Assembly: GCA_034435675.1 (NCBI GenBank)
Contig: DAOTWP010000268.1
Span: 1 to 48,474, forward strand
Source of the DNA: DAOTWP01 sp034435675
GTDB taxonomy: Bacteria > Chloroflexota > Anaerolineae > Aggregatilineales > Phototrophicaceae
Reading direction: 5' to 3'
DNA: 48,474 nucleotides
Positions 23,413 through 31,853 of this stretch are shown in pieces; within the stretch, counting starts at the first letter, position 1; every line of letters starts with the position of its first letter. The notes below the pieces were generated by a model. It searched no databases. It had not been told where the DNA came from and saw nothing but the letters and a program-made list of their open reading frames with translations. A program made the position numbers and the translations under genes.

Positions 23413-25347
23413 ATGCCTATTAAAACGCTCACCGATATTGAAGCCCTTGAAGCCATCCCCTTCGATCAGCTTGACCTCGCCCCGAATACCTATGAGCATA
23501 TCCGGCGGGGTGCAGCGCTTAACCCGAACGCTCCGGCACTGCATTTTTTCCTGCAAGCCGATCAGTACAAAACGCCGCTAACCCTGTCCTTCCGCGAGCT
23601 TGTTGAGCAAATCACCCGCGCGGCAAACATGTTTCACGCGCTCGGCATTCATCCCGTTGACGTGATCTCCTATGTGCTGCCCGCCCTGCCACAGACGCAT
23701 TTCACCATCTGGGGCGGCGAGGCAGCGGGCATCGTCAATGCGATCAACCCACTGCTGGAAGCCCACACCATCGCGGACATTATGAACGCCGCACACAGCA
23801 AGATGCTCGTCACGCTCGCGCCATTCCCGCAGACAGACATCTGGCAGAAGATTGACGCCATCCGCGAGGCAGTGCCCACCCTGCAAACAATCCTGCTCGT
23901 TGATCTGGCGAATTATATCCCGTCACCCATGCGCGACGCCGTGCGCGGGCAAATGCGCCCCCTGCGCGAAGTCCCCGGTCAGACGATTCTGGACTTTGAC
24001 AGCGAACTGGCAAAACAGCCGGGTGATCATCTTGTCAGCGGGCGGGTCATCCAGCCGCACGACATCGCCTCGTACTTCCATACGGGCGGCACCACTGGCA
24101 CGCCCAAAATCGCCCGGCACACCCACGCCAACGAAGTCTTTGATGCATGGACATCCGCTCAGGCGCTGGAACTGACACAAGGCAAGGTGCTGTTCTGTGG
24201 GCTGCCCCTGTTTCATGTCAACGGGGTGATTGTCACCGGGTTGATTCCGTTTGGCGTGGGCGCGACGGTTGTGCTGGGCACACCGCAGGGCTATCGCGGC
24301 GCGGGGGTGCTGCCGTCGTTCTGGCGCATCATCGAACACTACCGGGTCAATTTCTTCAGCGGCGTGCCCACAGTCTACGCAGGCTTGCTGGATGTCCCGA
24401 TTGGCGACACAGATGTAAGTTCGCTGGAATTCGCCATTTGCGGTGCCGCGCCCATGCCAGTCGAGGTGTTCCGCAAATTTGAGGCGCTAACCGGGCTGCG
24501 CATTCTGGAAGGCTACGGCTTGACCGAGGGCACATGCGTGAGTTCAGTCAATCCCACAGAGGGTGATCGCCGCGTGGGGTCAGTCGGCTACCGCCTGCCC
24601 TACACAGAACTGAAGGTGATTAAACTGGGTGCTAAAGGCGACTACGAGCGCGACTGCGAACCGGACGAAATTGGCGCGGTGGTCACGCGCGGCGCGAATA
24701 TCTTCCCCGGCTACCTCGAAGAGCATCACAACCGGGGCTTGTGGGTCGAAGCACCCGACGGCAAAGGGCGCTGGATGAACACCGGCGACATGGGACGCAT
24801 GGACGCGGACGGCTATTTGTGGCTGACCGGCAGGCTGAAAGAACTGATTATTCGCGGCGGGCACAACATTGACCCGGCGGTGATTGAGGGCGCGCTGCAT
24901 AAACACCCTGCCGTTGCGCTGGCAGCGGCGCTGGGGCGTCCGGACGATTATGCTGGTGAAGTGCCCGTCGCCTACGTTCAGCTTGCGCCGGGCAAAACGG
25001 CAACCGAGGAGGAACTGCTGCAATTCGCCGCCAGCAGCATCGGCGAACGTGCCGCGCTGCCCAAAGCAATCCACATTGTCGAGCAAATCCCGCAGACGGC
25101 GGTAGGCAAAATCTTCAAGCCCGCGCTGAAATCCCGCGAGATTGAGGATGTCTACCGGGCGGAAACGCTGGCAGCGGATGCCCGTATCCGCGCTGCGCAG
25201 GTTACAGTGCAGCCGGACAAACTAAAAGGCACGCAGGCAGCTATTCACCTGCTGCTGGAACCGGGCAGCGATGCCAGCGCCATCGAAGCGGCAGTCCGCG
25301 CACGGCTGGACAAATTTACAGTCGCTTATGTGCTGACGTCAGAATGA
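23413..25347 (+). CDS. Acyl-CoA synthetase (AMP-dependent ligase, ANL family)
   Basis: Activates a carboxylic acid, probably a fatty acid, to acyl-CoA through an acyl-adenylate. The P-loop-like motif HTGGTTGTPK and the adenylate motif EGYGLTEGT, then TGDMGRMDADGYLWLTGRLKE (A8 hinge) and the catalytic Lys in QTAVGKIFKPAL are visible. About 60 residues follow the usual C-terminal domain, as in the long fatty-acyl-CoA ligases (PRK07529-type). The start is ATG 23413 with GAGG seven bases upstream; ATG 23407 is only one base from that site. 644 residues. It ends at a large hairpin facing a convergent gene. Confidence 0.88.
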   Translation: MPIKTLTDIEALEAIPFDQLDLAPNTYEHIRRGAALNPNAPALHFFLQADQYKTPLTLSFRELVEQITRAANMFHALGIHPVDVISYVLPALPQTHFTIWGGEAAGIVNAINPLLEAHTIADIMNAAHSKMLVTLAPFPQTDIWQKIDAIREAVPTLQTILLVDLANYIPSPMRDAVRGQMRPLREVPGQTILDFDSELAKQPGDHLVSGRVIQPHDIASYFHTGGTTGTPKIARHTHANEVFDAWTSAQALELTQGKVLFCGLPLFHVNGVIVTGLIPFGVGATVVLGTPQGYRGAGVLPSFWRIIEHYRVNFFSGVPTVYAGLLDVPIGDTDVSSLEFAICGAAPMPVEVFRKFEALTGLRILEGYGLTEGTCVSSVNPTEGDRRVGSVGYRLPYTELKVIKLGAKGDYERDCEPDEIGAVVTRGANIFPGYLEEHHNRGLWVEAPDGKGRWMNTGDMGRMDADGYLWLTGRLKELIIRGGHNIDPAVIEGALHKHPAVALAAALGRPDDYAGEVPVAYVQLAPGKTATEEELLQFAASSIGERAALPKAIHIVEQIPQTAVGKIFKPALKSREIEDVYRAETLAADARIRAAQVTVQPDKLKGTQAAIHLLLEPGSDASAIEAAVRARLDKFTVAYVLTSE

Positions 25348-25356
25348 TCGGTATGC

Positions 25357-25396
25357 GGGCACGCGGGCACGCGGGCGCAGGCGTGCCCGTGTGCCC
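25357..25396. terminator. GC-rich hairpin between convergent genes
   Basis: GGGCACGCGGGCAC (25357-25370) pairs with GTGCCCGTGTGCCC (25383-25396) over 14 positions, with one G-T type mismatch. It lies between the acyl-CoA synthetase and the convergent secreted-protein gene, so it probably ends transcription from both sides, though no long T-run is present. Confidence 0.65.
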
Positions 25397-25415
25397 CTGC
25401 TGTTTGTCGGCGCAC

Positions 25416-26216
25416 TCAATCCCCGCCAACCACAGTTTCCAGCACAGCCTCTTTTTCGATGTCCACCAGCGCATAGAAGAGTTCAGTATCGCCGGAGGCA
25501 AACGTCACGCTCCACAGCGCCCCACCCTGATGCTCAACATACGTCGTCCAGTCGTCGTAGCCTTCCAGCGCCTGATCAACACCCTCGCCCTGATACGCCA
25601 GTGCGATAGCGGTATCGCGGTCGTGTTGTTCCGCTTCCTCGTCGCTCAGCTTGTGCGCATCCGGCACCACCGCTTCGATGTAGTAGTTCTCACCGTCAAC
25701 ACGCACGCGCACGTAGATGGCGTCAACACCGCGATAAAAGACTACCTCCCAGACCTGTTCATAGCGATTGTAATCTGACCAGTAATCCCACAGCACCGGG
25801 TCAACCAGCAGTGCCAGCACTTCAGGGTCATCCAGCACTACCAGCAGGACGACCTGCTGCTGTTCCTGATAAACATCGGCAGGCAGCGGACGCGGGATGA
25901 AGAAGTCCACAATCGTATCCGTGGTGCTGTCTACGTTGGCATACCCCAACCATTCCTCGCCGGACGCATCATAGAATTCGACGTACCAGATGCCGTTTTC
26001 GTCCGGTCCATAGGCATAACCCTGCCAGCCGGGATGCTCAATCAGCCAGCCGATAAATTCTTCCGAAGTGGCAACAAACGTGATGTAATAGCTCTCCTCG
26101 TCTGTCTGCGCCTGTGCGGGCACAGCAGCAAACGCGCTCAGCAGCAGCCCGACAGCCAGCAGGCAAGCCGCCCACAGCAGCCACCGTTGCGGGTTATGTG
26201 GCGATTTTGTGTTCAT
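25416..26216 (-). CDS. Secreted protein of unknown function, Trp/Tyr- and acid-rich
   Basis: 266 residues. Residues 1-37 are a Sec signal peptide (hydrophobic core LLWAACLLAVGLLLSAFA, cleavage after AQA). The mature part is acidic and rich in Trp and Tyr with PepSY-like beta segments such as GIWYVEFYDASGEEWLGYAN and WEVVFYRGVDAIYVRVRVDG; two similar halves are suggested, each with a W-x-V-x-F/Y strand, so a pair of PepSY-like folds is possible. I do not recognise a named family. ATG 26216 has AAGGAG six bases upstream; upstream in-frame residues lack a signal. It is last in the DUF1800-DUF1501 operon, 33 bases after DUF1501. Confidence 0.75.
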   Translation of the reverse strand: MNTKSPHNPQRWLLWAACLLAVGLLLSAFAAVPAQAQTDEESYYITFVATSEEFIGWLIEHPGWQGYAYGPDENGIWYVEFYDASGEEWLGYANVDSTTDTIVDFFIPRPLPADVYQEQQQVVLLVVLDDPEVLALLVDPVLWDYWSDYNRYEQVWEVVFYRGVDAIYVRVRVDGENYYIEAVVPDAHKLSDEEAEQHDRDTAIALAYQGEGVDQALEGYDDWTTYVEHQGGALWSVTFASGDTELFYALVDIEKEAVLETVVGGD

Positions 26217-26249
26217 CCATCGCTCCTTATGCTCTCCTGCCAGGGACAA

Positions 26250-27515
26250 CTAACGCGGCACCACCAGCCCCAGCGGCGACACGGTGTGGTTCGGAAAGAC
26301 GCGGTCAACCGCCGGATTCAGCAGACGCTGCTGAATTACTTCCGCCAGCACATCGCGGTAGTCGGTCGTGATTGCCAGGTCGCCGTCGTCAAGCGCTTCC
26401 GGTGCAAGCGTGGGCCAGCGCGCAAACACCTGCCCGCCGCGCACACCGCCGCCCAGCAGCAGCATAAAATTGCCATGCCCGTGATCGGTCCCGCCGCTGG
26501 CGTTTTCCTGCACGCGGCGTCCGAATTCGCTCATCGTCACCACGGTGACACGCTGAATGGCATCCCCCAGATCAGCATAAAATGCTGCCAGTCCATTTGC
26601 CAGCACACTGAGCAGCCCATTGAACGTGCCGTCAAGCGTGCCTTGTTGTTCGTGCGTGTCCCAGCCGCCCACATCAAGGCAGGCGACTTCCAGCCCGACC
26701 TGCGCCTTGATTAACTGCGCCGTCTGCTGCAAGCCCAACCCAAAGCCCATATCATCCTGCGGGTAAACGGCGCCATTCGCTGGCTGGTAGCCACCGGCAT
26801 TCAGCGCTTGCAGCAGATCCACCGTCTCAAAAACCATGCGCGCCTGCGTATCCAGCAAGTCCTTCGGCGCTTCCACGCTGTAGAGCAGCGCCAGAGCCTG
26901 CTGCGCGTGTGCAAGCTGTCCCTCGCGCCCTTTCAGGTGGAAATCGGCAATTGAACGCAGCGACAGCGGCGTGCTGCCGCGCAGTGAATTGGGCACAATC
27001 GCGCCCATGCCCACCGCCCGGAACGGCGAGTCGTTCTGCCACGCGACGGATTGCAGATGCCGCCCAACCCAGCCCGTGCCAATCGTCTTGTTGCCGGGTG
27101 TGCCGTACTCCATAAACTGCATGGCGTCGAAGTGCGAACGGCTGGGATCTATCGAGCCGGTGGCATGCACCACTGCCAGATGCCCGGCGGCGAATACATC
27201 GCTCAGCGGCGCAAGCGCGGGGTGCAGCCCAAAGAAACCGTCCAGATCCACTGCTGCGCCCTGCCCGCTGCCTGGTTCGCCCACGCGCTGGGTTGGGCGG
27301 TTGTCGTAATAGTGCGCGCCTTCGCCATAGGGCACAATCGCGCTCAAGCCGTCAATGCCGCCGCGCAAGAAGACCACCACCAGCACATCGCCGGGTCCGC
27401 CCTGAAACGACGGGCTGAAAGCGAGGCGCGGCATCCACGCGGGAAACAGCGAACGGCTGACGCCGACTGCCCCAAGCGCCGTCAATGCGGAAAACAACTC
27501 GCGTCGAGATTTCAT
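26250..27515 (-). CDS. DUF1501 family protein (sulfatase-like fold), exported
   Basis: DUF1501 proteins are exported, have an alkaline-phosphatase/sulfatase-like core and nearly always occur with DUF1800. The N-terminus has an RR motif (KSRRELFSAL) and a hydrophobic stretch, compatible with Tat export. The core shows VVVFLRGGIDGLSAIVP, HATGSIDPSRSHFDAMQFME and the metal-site-like MSEFGRRVQENASGGTDHGH. 421 residues. It lies 49 bases after the DUF1800 gene on the same strand. Function is unknown; links to large surface polymers are proposed in other phyla. Confidence 0.9.
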   Translation of the reverse strand: MKSRRELFSALTALGAVGVSRSLFPAWMPRLAFSPSFQGGPGDVLVVVFLRGGIDGLSAIVPYGEGAHYYDNRPTQRVGEPGSGQGAAVDLDGFFGLHPALAPLSDVFAAGHLAVVHATGSIDPSRSHFDAMQFMEYGTPGNKTIGTGWVGRHLQSVAWQNDSPFRAVGMGAIVPNSLRGSTPLSLRSIADFHLKGREGQLAHAQQALALLYSVEAPKDLLDTQARMVFETVDLLQALNAGGYQPANGAVYPQDDMGFGLGLQQTAQLIKAQVGLEVACLDVGGWDTHEQQGTLDGTFNGLLSVLANGLAAFYADLGDAIQRVTVVTMSEFGRRVQENASGGTDHGHGNFMLLLGGGVRGGQVFARWPTLAPEALDDGDLAITTDYRDVLAEVIQQRLLNPAVDRVFPNHTVSPLGLVVPR

Positions 27516-27564
27516 GGTCGGATTACTCCCTGATAATCAGCATCACTGGACTCGGATGGTGTTT

Positions 27565-29058
27565 TCAGCGCCACTGATACAGCGGCGACGCCAGCAGCAA
27601 ACCGTAAAGCATGCCCAGCTTGCCTGCCAGCAGATGCGTGCTGACCGGAGCATCCGCGCCGCCGGGAGCATCCTCTGCAACGAATGCCACAAACACATCG
27701 CGCGCTGGCGACGGCAGAGACAGCCCGAACACCTGCGCAGAAACCGCATCCACCAGTGCACCGACTGTCGCGGGTTCGCCGATGCGCTCGCGGAGCTGGG
27801 TGGTCAGCAGCAGGTCGCGGTCACTCAACGCACCATGAGTCAGGGTAAAAGCGGTGTTCCAGCGTGCCAGCAGTCCGCTGGTGCTGGTCCAGGCGGCGGC
27901 GGTGTCGGGGTAACCATCCGGCGGATGCCAGCCATAGGGCACCTGTGCGAGATCGTTGAGCAGCGCGTCCATTGTCCAGAATTCAAGGAACTCGGTGCCG
28001 GTTGCCCGCAGTGCGCCAATGAAGAAGTCCAGCGGGCGGCGCAGCTTTTGCCCGGCAGAGTGCATAAATTCCGGTGACAGCAGGATATGCCGCAGCACCG
28101 GACGAATCGCGCCACGCTGCTCCATCCACACAGCAGCGGCACTGTCCACGAGACTCTGCGGCGGTGTATCGCTGACAAAGCGCACACACAGCTTGTAGCA
28201 GATAAACCGCGCGGTAGCAGGATGCCCGTTGACAATGCTCAGCACATGCAGGGCATCTTCAATGCCGCGCCCCGCTGGCAGCGTGTGCCCAAGCACTACT
28301 TTTTCGTCTGTATCATGCACCGATGGATCAAAGTGGAAGCCATCGTCAACGCCGTCATGTACGGTCCAGCCGGTAAAGGCGCGGGCGACTTCCTTGACAT
28401 CGTCCTCGGTATAACCGCCGTCCACACCCAGCGTATGCAGTTCCAGCAGTTCGCGGGCATAATTCTCGTTGGGATGTTCGGCAACATTCAGGTAGTTATC
28501 CAGATAGTAGAGCATGGCAGGGCTTTGTGCGCTGCCAAAGAGCAGATCCCGGAAATTGCCCAATGCATGCTGGCGAATGACTTCACGCTGGAACACAACC
28601 ACATCGGGGCTGTAGTCCGACGCAGCGATGTTGAAGTGATCCGACCAGAATTCGACCATGCGCTCCAGCAGTTGGCGTTCGCTGTAAACAGCGCGCAGCA
28701 CCATGCCTTTGACCAGTGCCATATAGCAGCGGTATTCGCGTCCCTGCAAACGGTGGGCAGTGCGCCGGTCCATTTGCAGAATGGGCATGGTTTCGAGCAG
28801 CGCATCCATCACCGGGTCATCCAGCGACTCCGGCGCAAGCTGCTCATCGAGGTATGCCTCAATCCCGATAGCCCGCGCCCGCGCCACATCCTGCGGGCGC
28901 ACACCCCATGAAATGCGGTTGAGCATATGCAGCGCAGGATCATTGACGGCGGGAAGCTGTTCTGCGGCGGGTGCTTGCCATGCCAGCGCCTGTCCCGCAC
29001 CGGCAAGGGTCAGCGCGGCAGCACTGAGCTGTAAAAAGTGACGTCTGGATACGGTCAT
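27565..29058 (-). CDS. DUF1800 family protein, exported
   Basis: First gene of a three-gene operon (DUF1800, DUF1501, secreted protein). The N-terminus SRRHFLQLSAAALTLAGAG is a twin-arginine signal followed by AQALAWQAPAA-type cleavage region. Family features include LNRISWGVRPQDVARARAIG, ERMVEFWSDHFNI, YARELLELHTLGVDGGYTED and ARAFTGW. 497 residues is typical. DUF1800 has no proven biochemical function. A 14-bp palindrome at 29126-29139 lies 68 bases upstream and is a candidate operator. Confidence 0.92.
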   Translation of the reverse strand: MTVSRRHFLQLSAAALTLAGAGQALAWQAPAAEQLPAVNDPALHMLNRISWGVRPQDVARARAIGIEAYLDEQLAPESLDDPVMDALLETMPILQMDRRTAHRLQGREYRCYMALVKGMVLRAVYSERQLLERMVEFWSDHFNIAASDYSPDVVVFQREVIRQHALGNFRDLLFGSAQSPAMLYYLDNYLNVAEHPNENYARELLELHTLGVDGGYTEDDVKEVARAFTGWTVHDGVDDGFHFDPSVHDTDEKVVLGHTLPAGRGIEDALHVLSIVNGHPATARFICYKLCVRFVSDTPPQSLVDSAAAVWMEQRGAIRPVLRHILLSPEFMHSAGQKLRRPLDFFIGALRATGTEFLEFWTMDALLNDLAQVPYGWHPPDGYPDTAAAWTSTSGLLARWNTAFTLTHGALSDRDLLLTTQLRERIGEPATVGALVDAVSAQVFGLSLPSPARDVFVAFVAEDAPGGADAPVSTHLLAGKLGMLYGLLLASPLYQWR

Positions 29059-29125
29059 CGATCCTCTCCCGAATAACCTTACCTTTAGTGTAGGCAGAAA
29101 TGCGAAACGCGGTGGGCTGGAATTG

Positions 29126-29139
29126 TGACGAAATCGTCA
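29126..29139. promoter_or_regulatory. 14-bp palindrome upstream of the DUF1800 operon
   Basis: TGACGA and TCGTCA flank a central AA, a perfect inverted repeat suited to a dimeric regulator. It lies 68-81 bases before the DUF1800 ATG, close to where a promoter would be. Confidence 0.45.
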
Positions 29140-29222
29140 AGAAGTGGCGCTGCGGGGTGGGTTATTCGTCCCGGTCAGTAGGGTATTCACCAGCCGGGGC
29201 AGGGCGCTGGGCATGTGCCTGA

Positions 29223-29348
29223 ACGAACACGCCGGTGGTGGATGTGCAGGCACAGATAGGTCACGCCAGCGCGGGCACGCCGCTGCAAAAGGACGCTATG
29301 CCCGCCGATGCCCGCAAGCGCCGGGGGAGGCTTGAGACAAGGTATTGA
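29223..29348 (+). pseudogene. C-terminal fragment of a tyrosine recombinase (integrase), decayed
   Basis: After an in-frame TGA at 29220-29222 a short open frame encodes TPVVDVQAQIGHASAGTPLQ followed by MPADARKRRGRLE and ends at TGA 29346-29348. This matches the end of phage-type integrases, where the last conserved block reads roughly VQ-x-x-LGH-x-S-x-x-T-T-x-x-Y-x-H followed by LPADARK-like residues. Here two codons including the catalytic Tyr are missing and the upstream part (HxxR region) is gone. It is a relic, not a working enzyme. The identification rests on a ~35-residue pattern match from memory. Confidence 0.5.
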
Positions 29349-29373
29349 GGGGTGCTGCGGCTATCTCTCGTCG

Positions 29374-29416
29374 AACCTAACCGACAACAGTGGATTTTAA
29401 GATTGTCGGTTAGGTT
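29374..29416. repeat. 14-bp perfect inverted repeat (AACCTAACCGACAA)
   Basis: AACCTAACCGACAA (29374-29387) is exactly mirrored by TTGTCGGTTAGGTT (29403-29416) with a 15-base AT-rich loop. It marks the point where base composition turns from GC-rich to AT-rich, between the integrase relic and the orphan gene. It may be a mobile-element end, a regulator site, or a terminator for the minus-strand gene; there is no T-run. A 12-base part, GAACCTAACCGA, recurs at 41834-41845. Confidence 0.85.
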
Positions 29417-29449
29417 GCTTATATCAGATGAAATCCTGTCTTTTACAGA

Positions 29450-29818
29450 TTATTGGTCATTTTCCTTGTCTTCGATATAGTATTGATTGCGTTGAGCTTC
29501 GTTTACCAATTCATCCATCCAATGATTTATTTGAGAAAGCGCTTCTGACGCTTTTGCTTGAGCTTGTTGATTGTCCGCATTTTCCTCAATGATCTTTCGT
29601 AAACGTTCTGTTATGTTGAGATAAACGCCCACCACTTCGACATGGAAATCAACCAGCGTATCATGGTTTATGAAAACTTCACGTAACTGCCTCCATCCAT
29701 CAAGAAAGGCGATGTACTCTTCACTTGAAAGCCAGTCGTGGGAATTCAGTGCAAATGGAATAACTTCATATGCGCGTACAAGTTTCTCTTCGTATTTACG
29801 CTTTTCTTCATAGGACAT
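29450..29818 (-). CDS. AT-rich orphan gene, helical protein of unknown function
   Basis: 122 residues, all-helical and charged: MSYEEKRKYEEKLVRAYEVI, then WLSSEEYIAFLDGWRQLREV, VGVYLNITERLRKIIEENAD, and a C-terminal helix HWMDELVNEAQRNQYYIEDK. No membrane segment or signal. I do not recognise a family. GAGGAA lies seven bases before the ATG, a good site. Base composition is strikingly AT-rich compared with all neighbours and codon choice differs, so it was probably acquired by transfer. It sits between an integrase relic and the broken Uma2 gene and appears to have replaced the 5' part of the latter. Confidence 0.7.
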   Translation of the reverse strand: MSYEEKRKYEEKLVRAYEVIPFALNSHDWLSSEEYIAFLDGWRQLREVFINHDTLVDFHVEVVGVYLNITERLRKIIEENADNQQAQAKASEALSQINHWMDELVNEAQRNQYYIEDKENDQ

Positions 29819-29846
29819 AGAACAATTCCTCGATTGTTACATTACG

Positions 29847-30230
29847 GTGCCGCAGCAGCACCAAGGAGTAGCCATTCATCTGGAAAAGGATACGCAGGCA
29901 ACGGTAATGGGCGAACACTACATCCCCGACGCCGCGTTCATCTCCGCTGTGCGCCAACCAGAACCCTCGCACGAGGTGTATAATCCGCTTGCGCCCTATC
30001 TCGCCGTTGAGGTACTATCGCCAACCAATGACCAGAGCAACATGCGCATCAAGATCGTTAACTACCTGCGCGCAGGGATCGTCGTCTGGCTGGTAGACCC
30101 GGAGCTGCGCCATCTCGAAGTGTATGTGCCGGGCGCTGATCCGCTGGTTGTGACCGAAGCGGGCACGGTGGACAGCGGCGCGGTGCTGCCCGGTTTCACG
30201 CTGGCGGTGAAGGAAGTTTTCGCTGTTTAG
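29847..30230 (+). pseudogene. Uma2 family nuclease (DUF820), 5'-truncated
   Basis: The 127 residues match the C-terminal two thirds of Uma2 proteins, PD-(D/E)XK-fold putative nucleases usually about 185-200 long. Seen: YIPDAAFISA (first acidic residue), LAVEVLSPTNDQSNMRIKI (Glu and Lys of the catalytic core), YLRAGIVVWLVDPELRHLEV and LPGFTLAVKEVFAV at the end. The N-terminal ~60-70 residues are missing; 29 bases before the apparent ATG the AT-rich orphan gene begins in the other direction. The ATG in use has no clear ribosome binding site, so I treat it as a remnant although the catalytic residues are intact. Confidence 0.75.
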
Positions 30231-30238
30231 TGTCACGC

Positions 30239-30288
30239 CAGGAAACGTGTTTTCCTGCCGGGGCGCAACAGGGCTGCCGCGCCCCGGC
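30239..30288. terminator. Two adjacent hairpins between convergent genes
   Basis: CAGGAAA/TTTCCTG (30239-30257) forms a 7-bp stem; next to it GCCGGGGCGC/GCGCCCCGGC (30257-30288) forms a perfect 10-bp stem with a 12-base loop. They lie between the Uma2 remnant and the convergent dehydratase-like gene, so they are probably a bidirectional terminator. Confidence 0.65.
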
Positions 30289-30296
30289 GGATCAGT

Positions 30297-31853
30297 TCAC
30301 GGGGTGGCGAATACGCGGGCGAAATAACCCTCGACCACTTCGCCCATGCCGTTCAGCACATCCTCCGACACCGCAATCCCTGCCAGCCGTTTAGCAAGCT
30401 GCTGTTTGAAGGCAAGCTGCATCTGGCGTTGAATCTGGATGCGCTGCGCCTGCGGTGACCCTGCCCCGTGCAGTGATTCCGTGAGGTAGCCAACAGCATT
30501 GCGCCCCAGCGTCATGTTCTCGATCAGGCGCAGGATACGGATGCGGTGTTCGGTGGGCACGTCCTCGCGTCCCTTGAGGTATTTCTCCAGCAGCGGGCCT
30601 ATTTCCGCGTGCTGATAATCGCGTTCTGATGGCAGCGTCGCCACCAGTCCACCGGCGAGGTCCTGCGCCAGCCGTCCCATTTCGTAGGTCATCTTCGTGA
30701 CATGGTGTTTGCAGACATTCGCCAGCATGTCGTCGCAGATATACGCGCCGGACTTTGTGGCGCTGCTCTGGTACGACGACGCGATTCCCGTCGCGTAAAT
30801 CGTCTCGTTCAGGTGGGTCATCTCCACCAGTTTGTCGCGAATGTGCGACGCGCGCTCCACGCCGTTGTATTCTGCCACCGCTGCTGACGCGCCAATCAGC
30901 ACATCGCCCACCCCACTCTTACAGACATAGCTGCGGCGGTGGTAGCACGTAAAGCGCTCTACAAGCATGGATGCGAATTCGGTTTCGCCGTTCATGAAAA
31001 TCAGGTCATGGGGGATAAACACATCCTCGAAGATGACCAGCGCTTCCTGCCCGCTGTACTGCGCGTTGCCGGAGTCAATGTCGCCGCCTTCCATGCTGCG
31101 CGTATCGCACGACTGCCGCCCGTAGATGTACGTAATGCCCGGCGCATCCACCGGCACCGCCCCGACGATGGCGTAATCGGCATCCGCTGCATCCAGCCGC
31201 AGCGTGGGCATCACCACCATCCAGTGCGAATTGATGCAGCCTGTCTGGTGCGCCTTGGCACCGCGAATATACACGCCTTCTGGCGTGCGCCGGCTGATAT
31301 GCACATACAGATCAGGGTCTGCCTGCTGGTGCGGCGCTTTGCTGCGGTCACCTTTGACATCGGTCATCGCCCCACCAATGACGTAATTGCGCTGCTGCAT
31401 GTGGGTTACGAACTGCCTGAACCGTGTGTGGTAGGGCGTGCCGTGTTGTTCATCAATTTCATACGTGACCGAATAGAGCGAGTTGAGCGCGTCCATGCCC
31501 ACACAACGCTGAAAGCACGTGCCCGTAAGCTGCCCCAGCCGCCGCTGCATCTTGTTCTGCCCGGTCAGGTCGTCGGCGCTGGTGGCGATATGCAGAAAAC
31601 GGCTGACACGCTCCCCCGTGAACGGCGACTGCGCGGTAGCCAGTTCTGGCTGCTGCACTGCAAGGTCATAGGTAGCGGCGATAGCGTTGATCGAAGGGCG
31701 AATCAGCGGATGATCAACCGGCTCGGCAACCAGTTCCCCAAACAAATATACTTTCAAACTGCGCCCGCGCAGGCTCTGAATATAGTCGCTGCCAGTGACG
31801 ATTTTGCCCGGCGCTGCGCCAAGCAGTGTTTTATCAGCATTGTGATTATTCAT
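30297..31853 (-). CDS. 4-hydroxybutyryl-CoA dehydratase / 4-hydroxyphenylacetate 3-hydroxylase family protein
   Basis: An acyl-CoA-dehydrogenase-fold flavoprotein family. CFQRC (C113, C117) and the later YHRRSYVCKSGVGD (H305, C311) correspond to the four ligands of the [4Fe-4S] cluster of 4-hydroxybutyryl-CoA dehydratase (AbfD), which dehydrates 4-hydroxybutyryl-CoA and isomerises vinylacetyl-CoA. True flavin hydroxylases of the family lack these cysteines, so AbfD-like is favoured. In AbfD from Clostridium aminobutyricum the ligands are C99, C103, H292, C299 (H-x6-C); here H-x5-C, one residue shorter. ATG 31853 has GGAG five bases upstream; 518 residues. No 4-hydroxybutyrate-pathway genes are adjacent. 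Confidence 0.8.
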   Translation of the reverse strand: MNNHNADKTLLGAAPGKIVTGSDYIQSLRGRSLKVYLFGELVAEPVDHPLIRPSINAIAATYDLAVQQPELATAQSPFTGERVSRFLHIATSADDLTGQNKMQRRLGQLTGTCFQRCVGMDALNSLYSVTYEIDEQHGTPYHTRFRQFVTHMQQRNYVIGGAMTDVKGDRSKAPHQQADPDLYVHISRRTPEGVYIRGAKAHQTGCINSHWMVVMPTLRLDAADADYAIVGAVPVDAPGITYIYGRQSCDTRSMEGGDIDSGNAQYSGQEALVIFEDVFIPHDLIFMNGETEFASMLVERFTCYHRRSYVCKSGVGDVLIGASAAVAEYNGVERASHIRDKLVEMTHLNETIYATGIASSYQSSATKSGAYICDDMLANVCKHHVTKMTYEMGRLAQDLAGGLVATLPSERDYQHAEIGPLLEKYLKGREDVPTEHRIRILRLIENMTLGRNAVGYLTESLHGAGSPQAQRIQIQRQMQLAFKQQLAKRLAGIAVSEDVLNGMGEVVEGYFARVFATP

